The position numbers were made by a program, and so were the translations under genes. A model generated the notes under the pieces. The model saw only the letters and a program-made list of their open reading frames with translations, was not told where the DNA came from and ran no database searches. Shown piece by piece: positions 1 through 5,177 of a stretch of 5,397 nt of DNA. Every line of letters begins with the position of its first letter. Position 1 is the stretch's first letter. This DNA is from Rhizobium sp. Q54 (lineage in GTDB: Bacteria > Pseudomonadota > Alphaproteobacteria > Rickettsiales > UBA1997). The DNA lies in assembly GCA_945865745.1 (NCBI GenBank), contig CAMBFP010000080.1:1-5397 (forward strand), read 5' to 3'.

Positions 1-99
1 TTTAATTCCAAGGGGTTTAAGCAACGCGGAGATTTCGAGAATCTTGCCCGCGTTACCTGAGGCAATTAGTAAACGTGAAGAATCGCTAAGCTGCAGCAA
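1..99 (-). CDS. rdgB: RdgB/HAM1 non-canonical purine NTP pyrophosphatase, N-terminal part (cut by the left edge)
   Basis: This is the first 33 codons of an RdgB/HAM1 (ITPase-fold) enzyme. The family hydrolyses dITP, ITP and XTP to the monophosphates and so keeps deaminated purines out of DNA and RNA in the cytoplasm. The minus-strand frame reads MLQLSDSSRLLIASGNAGKI followed by LEISALLKPLGIK. The segment SGNAGK at residues 14-19 fits the family S/T-x-N-x-x-K nucleotide-binding motif, and Glu22 is the usual following acidic residue; LLKPLGI matches the end of the first helix. I place the start at TTG (99-97) because it gives the normal distance from the start to the motif. No ATG or GTG occurs nearby in this frame, and no well-spaced Shine-Dalgarno is visible. 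The gene overlaps the end of rpsP by 14 bases in a different frame, which implies translational coupling. The identity is fairly sure; the exact start is not. Confidence 0.82.
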   Translation of the reverse strand, partial: MLQLSDSSRLLIASGNAGKILEISALLKPLGIK

Positions 100-463
100 C
101 TTCTTCAGATTTTGCAGCGGCAGCTTCTTTTTCTTTAGCCACTTGAGCTGCGGCTTTCTTTTTCAAATTAGAACCTTTTGCTTTTGGAGTGAAATCTGGC
201 TTGTGCTTTTCTGCACCTTTTACGCCAAGAGAGATCAAGAATTTTGCAACTTTTTCAGTTGGTTGCGCACCAACAGAAAGCCAGTGCTCGATACGTTCTT
301 TGTTAAGAGTAACGCGCTTCTCGTTTGAGTCTCCAAGCAATGGGTTGTAGGTGCCGAGCTTTTCCAAGAATTTTGAATCGCGTGGTGAGGTGCTGTTAGT
401 TGCAAGAATATGGTAGAATGGAACACCTTTTCTTCCTGCGCGTGAAAGACGAATTTTGATCAT
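86..463 (-). CDS. rpsP: 30S ribosomal protein S16 with Lys/Ala-rich C-terminal extension
   Basis: Ribosomal protein S16 binds 16S rRNA in the body of the 30S subunit and assists its assembly. The 125-residue product opens MIKIRLSRAGRKGVPFYHIL and contains SPRDSKFLEKLGTYNPL (about residues 26-42) and RIEHWLSVGAQPTEKVAKFL (about 57-76), the S16 fold from end to end. After about residue 80 comes a low-complexity tail rich in Lys and Ala ending EEVAAA; such basic tails are common in alphaproteobacterial S16. The ATG start is the family start, although the leader directly upstream (CAAACAAAAACA) has no Shine-Dalgarno. In many bacteria rpsP is followed by rimM, trmD and rplS; here rdgB overlaps its end instead. 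A 204-bp spacer separates it from the upstream protease gene, so it probably has its own promoter (see 507-534). Confidence 0.97.
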   Translation of the reverse strand: MIKIRLSRAGRKGVPFYHILATNSTSPRDSKFLEKLGTYNPLLGDSNEKRVTLNKERIEHWLSVGAQPTEKVAKFLISLGVKGAEKHKPDFTPKAKGSNLKKKAAAQVAKEKEAAAAKSEEVAAA

Positions 464-506
464 TGTTTTTGTTTGATATTTTTACTGACGGTAGAGGAGA
501 AGCGGC

Positions 507-534
507 AAAGTATTTAGAGGAAACTGTTTTGCAA
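507..534 (-). promoter_or_regulatory. Putative sigma-70-type promoter of rpsP
   Basis: On the minus strand a -35-like TTGCAA (534-529, four of six consensus bases) is followed after 16 bases by a -10-like TACTTT (512-507, three of six) and then a GCCGC stretch. Transcription would start near 500, giving a leader of roughly 37 bases before the rpsP ATG. The match is weak and rests on position as much as sequence: this is the only spacer in the window long enough to hold a promoter. Confidence 0.33.
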
Positions 535-587
535 GCCGATGGGAAGAATTTTTTTAACGTAAACAAATTACTTGTGACGAATCATCA

Positions 588-661
588 TGGATCCCCGCTT
601 ACGCAGAGATGGTGCTAGAGTTACGAACTCTACTAGTCATCCCCGAGCAGGCGCTGATCCA
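588..661. repeat. Composite palindromic element (nested inverted repeats) after the protease gene
   Basis: Three nested inverted pairs share nearly the same centre (624-624.5). The outer arms are TGGATC (588-593) and GATCCA (656-661), the middle arms GATG (608-611) and CATC (638-641). The core is a perfect hairpin, TAGAGTT (616-622), loop ACG, AACTCTA (626-632). Each flank also resembles a degraded copy of the dispersed ATCCCCGC...GCGGGGAT palindrome type known from many proteobacterial genomes: the left half reads ATCCCCGC-TTAC-GCAGAGAT, with two mispairs. The element lies entirely between genes, starting 6 bases after the protease stop on the transcribed strand. It could protect the 3' end of the mRNA or weaken read-through into rpsP. 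It lacks a T-run, so it is not a typical intrinsic terminator. Family membership is inferred; other copies would be needed to prove a dispersed repeat. Confidence 0.7.
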
Positions 662-667
662 GAAGGG

Positions 668-2974
668 TTACCACATTTTTTTGTAGCCAATCATTGCCAA
701 AAGATTTGTCGGCGCACCCTTGATGTTTGCTGCTTGGCGCTGAGTTAGAAAACTGAATTTGATCTGAGAAGAATCGTTTAAATCGTGAAAATAAAAAACT
801 TCTAAATCTCGCTCTCTGCCTTGCGGAGCGAGAGAGGCCATGCCTTGGTAGCGATACAAATTTCCAGCATCGTCGCGCGCGATCGGAATGTCGAACTTAA
901 CTTTTCCACGGTAAACGCGCATTGGTTCGAAATAATTTACGCCGAAATTTTGCCAAAGCAAAGCGACCGAGAAGCTACGACTGCGTATGTCGCTGAACTC
1001 ACGAAAAATTCCGCGTTCATTGCCATTAATTTTTGAAACACCTTCGGAAAAATTCGCGAGTAGTTGCAGATCTTTAAAAAGTTTTTCTTTGAGAGAAATT
1101 TTAAAGTAAGAAGTTTTTGTATTGCCCGGAGATTCAAACGCGCCAAGGTTTTTCGAGTTTAGGATGTTGTTTTGAAATTCGGTTAAATTGCCGAAAGAGA
1201 AGGAAAGACTTTTGAAAGTTAGGCCAAAATCAAGGAGCTGATTCTGCTTGGTCGTAGCGTCGCGAGACTCTTGGTAGGAAAAACGCAGAGCCATTTTTTT
1301 CTGTAAAAAACTTTGATCGAAAAAAGCCTGATTAAATTTTCGACTATTTTGCAAGCCAGATGAAGACTGGTTTAGAAAGGACTGGTAAGGGTTTGCGGCA
1401 AAAGCGCTCTGTAAAATAAATCCAGAATTTGCAAAATTTTGCTGGGCAGAAATTTCGTCGAAATTGAAAGCGAAACCGAATTTTGAATTTGGCAAAATCT
1501 CTGAAGAATTTTTTGTGAAGGAAAAGCCATTGCCGGCATTAATTCGCTGCGGATCTTGCGAGCGATCTAGTGTCGCATATTTTAAACCAAGTTCATTTGG
1601 CGCCTCAGGATTTTTGTAATCGGCGACATTAAAACGCATTTGCGCCCTACTCCCCAAGTTAAGCGGCACGGTTTTGTAACTAGTATTGTTGAACATCAAA
1701 CTCGACGCGTCGTAGGCATGACCACGATTTGTGATGATTTTATTGCCCAAAAAAGCTTTGTAATCGCGGCCGTAATCATCGTAAAAAATTGCCGAGGAAA
1801 GTTGTGGTGCGACGTTGCTGGCGAAAGCATCGCCGAAAATTGTACTGCTGCTAATTGAGGATGTTGCAACATCGTAACCACTCGATGAAACCACGCTGGT
1901 TCCGTATCCAAGTGTGTTTTGACCTTGCGCCTGTACTGCTGCGTAAAGGTCTAAAATTCCTTGGCCGTAAATCGTTTCACTGTAGCCAGCAAAATCGCTG
2001 TTGGCGGTGCTGAGTAAAATCTGCGAAACCTGCGGCGCAGTTAGAAATGTCCAGGCGCCACGAAGCACCGCTGCTGCTCCGGCAACGTGAGGTGTGGCCA
2101 TTGAGGTGCCGTTTATTGTTAAGTAGCTGTCTGTTGGAATGGCCGCATAAATAGAGCTTCCTGGAGCAACGAGGCAGTAGCTCTTGGCATCGCCACAATA
2201 ATTACTGTAGCTGGCGATTGAGCCGTCGTAAGCAAGCGCGCCAACGGCTAAAACGTAACCGGTTAAACTGGAATCGGAAGCGTAGTAAGCTGGATAATCG
2301 GGTTGTGAAGCCCCGTAATTGCCGGTTGCAGCAACAGAAAGAACATCAGAATTTTTTGCCGTAGTTAGCGCGGTTTTTAAATATGAACCCCCATCAGATG
2401 AACCGCCGATGCTTAGATTAATTACTTTTGCTCCCGCTGTAACCGCGCCACTAATGCCGTCAGCGATGTCGCTATTCCATCCACTGCCGGAAGAATCTAA
2501 AACTTTTTCGGCGATTATTGTTGCATTGTAAGCAACTCCATGCATTCCAGAATTATCTTTTACGCCGGCAGCAGTACTGGCCACATGTGTTCCGTGATAA
2601 TTGTCGTCACTTGGATTAGAATCGCCATTAACGTAATCGTAACTTCCCGAAGAAGTGTAATTGCTGGCAATTTCAACGTGAGTGGTTTGCACGCCGGTGT
2701 CGATGATGCCGATCTTAACTCCGCTTCCTGCTACCGTTTTAGAATTTGCAACAAGCAGGGCGTATGCCTCAGCAGCATTGATTGTATTTAGACCCCACTG
2801 CGCGTTGTATTCTGTGGTTTCGTAGACATCGACTTGCGCGGTAGAAACTGAAGAGATCCAAGTTGAGGATGTTGGCGTGGTTGATGTGGTTGAACCACCA
2901 CCTCCTCCTCCACCTCCTCCGCCGCCTCCACAAGAGGCAAGGAAAATGGTCAAAACAAAGAGTGATATTCTCAT
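668..2974 (-). CDS. S8 subtilisin-like surface lipoprotein, autotransporter-type serine protease
   Basis: This is a 768-residue predicted secreted endopeptidase. Residues 1-15 form a lipoprotein signal: a short hydrophobic stretch and the lipobox L-A-S-C with Cys15. Gly at +2 would favour the outer membrane. Twelve glycines (16-27) and a Ser/Thr linker follow. The S8 domain spans about 60-345 with the full triad: Asp92 in IIDTGV, His127 in HGTHVA, Ser291 in GTSMATPHVAGA, plus oxyanion Asn219 in AATGN. Cys260 and Cys267 (YCGDAKSYCLVAPG) resemble a pattern I recall from autotransporter-type S8 proteases and may form a disulfide. From about 480 to the end there are alternating amphipathic strands (for example MALRFSYQES, FGLTFKSLSFSFG, RSFSVALLWQNFGVNYF) and a terminal Trp, as in outer-membrane barrels. 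The plan resembles NalP of Neisseria. It follows the phosphatase gene by 21 bases. Protease identity is firm; the barrel is inferred and weakly conserved. Substrate unknown. Confidence 0.9.
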   Translation of the reverse strand: MRISLFVLTIFLASCGGGGGGGGGGGGSTTSTTPTSSTWISSVSTAQVDVYETTEYNAQWGLNTINAAEAYALLVANSKTVAGSGVKIGIIDTGVQTTHVEIASNYTSSGSYDYVNGDSNPSDDNYHGTHVASTAAGVKDNSGMHGVAYNATIIAEKVLDSSGSGWNSDIADGISGAVTAGAKVINLSIGGSSDGGSYLKTALTTAKNSDVLSVAATGNYGASQPDYPAYYASDSSLTGYVLAVGALAYDGSIASYSNYCGDAKSYCLVAPGSSIYAAIPTDSYLTINGTSMATPHVAGAAAVLRGAWTFLTAPQVSQILLSTANSDFAGYSETIYGQGILDLYAAVQAQGQNTLGYGTSVVSSSGYDVATSSISSSTIFGDAFASNVAPQLSSAIFYDDYGRDYKAFLGNKIITNRGHAYDASSLMFNNTSYKTVPLNLGSRAQMRFNVADYKNPEAPNELGLKYATLDRSQDPQRINAGNGFSFTKNSSEILPNSKFGFAFNFDEISAQQNFANSGFILQSAFAANPYQSFLNQSSSGLQNSRKFNQAFFDQSFLQKKMALRFSYQESRDATTKQNQLLDFGLTFKSLSFSFGNLTEFQNNILNSKNLGAFESPGNTKTSYFKISLKEKLFKDLQLLANFSEGVSKINGNERGIFREFSDIRSRSFSVALLWQNFGVNYFEPMRVYRGKVKFDIPIARDDAGNLYRYQGMASLAPQGRERDLEVFYFHDLNDSSQIKFSFLTQRQAANIKGAPTNLLAMIGYKKMW
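2894..2929 (-). repeat. Trinucleotide (GGN)12 tract encoding polyglycine
   Basis: Twelve consecutive glycine codons (GGA, GGC or GGT) directly follow the lipobox cysteine of the S8 protease. The nucleotide repeat is imperfect (GGA GGC GGC GGA GGA GGT and so on). Gain or loss of units would stay in frame and change the length of the tether between the lipid anchor and the protease domain. Glycine runs after the lipid-modified cysteine are also known in Neisseria surface lipoproteins. Confidence 0.9.
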
Positions 2975-2980
2975 GTTGCG

Positions 2981-2986
2981 CCCTTT
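2981..2986 (-). promoter_or_regulatory. Ribosome binding site of the S8 protease gene
   Basis: The minus strand reads AAAGGG, six bases (CGCAAC) before the ATG at 2974. It is the only clear Shine-Dalgarno-like sequence before any start in the window, and it supports this ATG, which puts the signal peptide at the N-terminus. The neighbouring genes seem to rely on coupling or SD-independent initiation. Confidence 0.65.
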
Positions 2987-2995
2987 GTGCTTGGT

Positions 2996-3484
2996 TTATT
3001 TTAGTAAATTTTTTACAGCTAGATCAATTACGTTAAAAACTTCTTCAAAGCCTTGGTTATTGCCGTAGTAAGGGTCGATGACTTCATCATTCCAAGAATT
3101 TTTCGCTGCGCAGAACTCTAAAAATAACTTCACCTTGTTACGATATTCTTGCGGAGATTCGGCCAAAAGACGTGAGAAATGGCTGCGATCCATTGCCAGA
3201 ATTAAATCGAAATCAGCAAAATCATTTTTACGAATTTTGCGCGAAGAAATATCGGCGAAAGAGACTCCGTGCTGCATTCCGACCATTAAACTCCTTTGGT
3301 CTGGAGATTCTCCGACGTGAAATGCTTCGATTCCGGCAGAGTCAAAAATAAAATTATCTTCGAGATTTTTTTCTTTTGCTTGATGACGAGCAACTGCCTC
3401 AGCGGTCGGCGAACGACAGATATTTCCGGTGCAAACAAAGAGTATTTTTTGTGGGAGATTTTTTTGGGGAAGATTTTTTTTCAA
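2996..3484 (-). CDS. Low-molecular-weight protein tyrosine phosphatase
   Basis: This cytoplasmic enzyme removes phosphate from phosphotyrosine through a cysteinyl-phosphate intermediate. The 162-residue product has the P-loop CTGNICRS with nucleophile Cys18 and Arg24-Ser25, directly after the first strand ILFV, and the general-acid loop DPYYG at 137-141 (Asp137). Length and motif order are normal for the family. Partners may be a bacterial tyrosine kinase or exopolysaccharide regulators, or small-molecule phosphoesters; nothing in the window decides this. The start is odd: the first usable codon is TTG (3484-3482), six bases after and in the same frame as the TAG stop of the upstream transporter gene, with no Shine-Dalgarno. 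Family members usually begin within a few residues of the first strand, whereas here about 12 extra residues include a duplicated KNLPQ. Translation by re-initiation after the transporter stop is the simplest reading. Confidence 0.95.
   Translation of the reverse strand: MKKNLPQKNLPQKILFVCTGNICRSPTAEAVARHQAKEKNLEDNFIFDSAGIEAFHVGESPDQRSLMVGMQHGVSFADISSRKIRKNDFADFDLILAMDRSHFSRLLAESPQEYRNKVKLFLEFCAAKNSWNDEVIDPYYGNNQGFEEVFNVIDLAVKNLLK
3449..3478 (-). repeat. 15-bp tandem duplication at the start of the phosphatase gene
   Basis: Two adjacent 15-base units, AAAAATCTTCCCCAA (3478-3464) and AAAAATCTCCCACAA (3463-3449), agree at 13 of 15 positions. They encode KNLPQ-KNLPQ directly before the first strand of the phosphatase. 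Length is a multiple of three, so the frame is kept. It looks like a local slippage duplication in A-rich sequence. Confidence 0.75.
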
Positions 3485-3487
3485 GGG

Positions 3488-4459
3488 CTAGAAAAGTTTT
3501 TTCTTTTTGAAGAGCAGAACTTGCGCTCCAGCCATCAAGAACATCGCAATGGTCATCGACCAAAATGCAAAACTATTCTCTAAGCCAGGAAGACCGCCAA
3601 TATTGACGCTGAAGATGCTCGTAAAAAATGTTAGCGGAATAAAAACTGAGGTAACGAGCGACAAAACATACATGCTTTTATTCATCTTCTCACTTAGTCC
3701 GTGAAAAATTTCATCGTGCAAAATTTGCGCACGATCGCGCGTTTCTTCAACCTCTTCAATCAACATTGTGATTTGATCGAGATTTTCTTGGAAATGCCTT
3801 TTTGCCCAACCGCTAATCCAAGATTGTTCACAGATACGCAGTTTGGCGATCGCCTCTCTTTGAGGGGCAAGGTAACGTTTGAAAGTAGTTAATTTGGTTC
3901 TGATTTGCAGAACTTCTTCACGAAAAATAACGTCGTGAGTAGTCATTATTTTTTCTTCGAGATCATCAACTTTGTTACCGAGAGCGTAAAGAAATGGCGA
4001 GGTAACGAAGAGAGTCTGATACAGTAAATTATAAATAAATTCGGCAGAATTTTTGATTATTTTACCTTCTTCAACTTGGTCGCGCAGATCAAAAAGCGAT
4101 TTCATTTCACGACGCTGAATAGTGATGATGCGCTCAGCATCAACCCAAACTCGGACTGAAACCATGTCTTCTGGTTCAGAATTTTTGTTAAGATTTATTC
4201 CGCGCAAAATAATTAACAAACCAGTTTCGAATTCCATCACTCTTGGCCTGGTTTCTTCGGCAGTTAAGGCGCTGATGATTAGATGATCGAGGTAACTAAC
4301 CTCGCTTTGCAGCCACTTACTAACTGTTTTACTATTTCCATCGAGGTGAACCCAGGCTAAGCCATTATTTTCAAGCTCTTGCGCGACTTCTTTGTTGCTG
4401 AGTTTTGCCGCCTTACCTTCTGAATTAAAAGAATAGGCAAAGATTACCGGATTAGTCAT
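3488..4459 (-). CDS. CorA/ZntB-family divalent metal cation transporter
   Basis: This is a 323-residue inner-membrane protein of the 2-TM-GxN superfamily, probably a pentameric channel or transporter. CorA carries Mg2+; E. coli ZntB (327 residues) carries Zn2+. The order is typical: a soluble alpha/beta N-terminal domain (about 1-140, with WVHLDG and the ETRPRVMEF segment), a long charged helical region (about 150-260), TM1 at about 263-283, the signature loop, TM2 at about 297-317, and a Lys-rich C-terminus. The loop reads IFSVNIGGLPG. The IGGLPG continuation favours the ZntB branch over classical CorA (GMN). The first signature residue is Ser284 instead of Gly (S-V-N, not G-x-N), an unusual change at a functional position. 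The ATG overlaps the end of the TerC gene by 8 bases (ATGACTAA) and has no Shine-Dalgarno, so translation is probably coupled. Family is sure; the metal is not. Confidence 0.93.
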   Translation of the reverse strand: MTNPVIFAYSFNSEGKAAKLSNKEVAQELENNGLAWVHLDGNSKTVSKWLQSEVSYLDHLIISALTAEETRPRVMEFETGLLIILRGINLNKNSEPEDMVSVRVWVDAERIITIQRREMKSLFDLRDQVEEGKIIKNSAEFIYNLLYQTLFVTSPFLYALGNKVDDLEEKIMTTHDVIFREEVLQIRTKLTTFKRYLAPQREAIAKLRICEQSWISGWAKRHFQENLDQITMLIEEVEETRDRAQILHDEIFHGLSEKMNKSMYVLSLVTSVFIPLTFFTSIFSVNIGGLPGLENSFAFWSMTIAMFLMAGAQVLLFKKKKLF

Positions 4460-5177
4460 TTTGCTTACGTAATTTGCGAGCGACGATGTTTAGAGACTCA
4501 ACAACGACAGTGAAGAAAAGAGAGAAGTAGAGATAGCCTTTCGAAATTTCAAAGTGGAATCCGTCAGAAAGAAGAATCACGCCGATCATGAAAATAAAGG
4601 CGAGAGCGACAATTTTTAGTGAGGGATAAGTTTGTAAAAAGTAACTGATTCTTTCCGAAGCAATCAACATCACGCCCATCGCAATTGTAATCGCAGTAAT
4701 AATTACTGGGATGTTGTTAGTCATGCCAACCGCGGTGATTACTGAGTCAAAAGAGAAAATAAAATCGATCAAAGCGATTTGTAAAATCGCCGCGACCATG
4801 TTTTTTGCGGCGTTAAATTGTTTTTCTTCTTTCGAAGCATGAAGGCCAAAATAAACATCGTTAAGAATTTCCCATCCACTTTTAATGATCAAAAATAAAC
4901 CACCTAGAATTAGTAAAAAATCCTTAAAGGAAAAACCGCGATCGCCGATGTAAAATAGAGGATCGGTCAGGCTCATCACCCAAGACAATGTCATCAGCAT
5001 CAAGATGCGAATTATTAAAGCCAAAAATAGACCCACGCTGCGAGCAATACGACGATCTTTTGCTGGTAATTTAGCGACGGCTAAAGCGATGAAAATTAGG
5101 TTGTCGATGCCCAGAACAATCTCGAGAAAAGTTAGAGTAAGAAGACTGAAAAAGATGTCGTAAGTTAAGAGGTCCAT
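4452..5177 (-). CDS. TerC-family integral membrane protein (YgdQ/YoaE type)
   Basis: This 241-residue inner-membrane protein has about seven hydrophobic segments, the usual size for stand-alone YgdQ-like members. Family marks are LEIVLGIDNLIFIA near the N-terminus (Glu19, Asp25, Asn26), the mid-protein IDFIFSFDS (Asp138, Asp144, Ser145) and the C-terminal GYLYFSLFFTVVVESLN. The acidic and Asn residues within membrane segments are the proposed metal-binding sites. TerC-family proteins were named for tellurite resistance; in Bacillus subtilis members export Mn2+ and help metalate secreted enzymes, so a metal-efflux role is the best guess. The ATG overlaps the upstream Maf gene by 13 bases, and the gene itself overlaps the cation transporter gene by 8 bases. 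No strong Shine-Dalgarno precedes the start. Together with the next gene it makes a pair of metal transport genes; direction and substrate cannot be read from sequence alone. Confidence 0.93.
   Translation of the reverse strand: MDLLTYDIFFSLLTLTFLEIVLGIDNLIFIALAVAKLPAKDRRIARSVGLFLALIIRILMLMTLSWVMSLTDPLFYIGDRGFSFKDFLLILGGLFLIIKSGWEILNDVYFGLHASKEEKQFNAAKNMVAAILQIALIDFIFSFDSVITAVGMTNNIPVIITAITIAMGVMLIASERISYFLQTYPSLKIVALAFIFMIGVILLSDGFHFEISKGYLYFSLFFTVVVESLNIVARKLRKQND

Noticed and set aside
44..328. Plus-strand open frame rich in Phe and Ser across rpsP
   Set aside because: It is the complement of the Lys/Ala-rich rpsP coding sequence; rpsP is certain on the other strand.
588..661. The palindrome as a rho-independent terminator of the protease transcript
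   Set aside because: The core stem is only 7 bp and AT-containing, and no T-run follows on either strand; a 3' stabilising or repeat role fits better.
464..667. A small gene, tRNA or riboswitch in the spacer before rpsP
   Set aside because: No cloverleaf, no known riboswitch-like pattern and no plausible coding frame with a start were seen; the palindrome and a weak promoter account for what is visible.
668..2974. CRISPR, toxin-antitoxin or phage-related elements near the protease
   Set aside because: No direct-repeat array, integrase, transposase or toxin-like small gene pair is present in the window.
2877..3068. Plus-strand open frame with a run of prolines
   Set aside because: It is the antisense of the (GGN)12 glycine tract of the protease and has no family resemblance.
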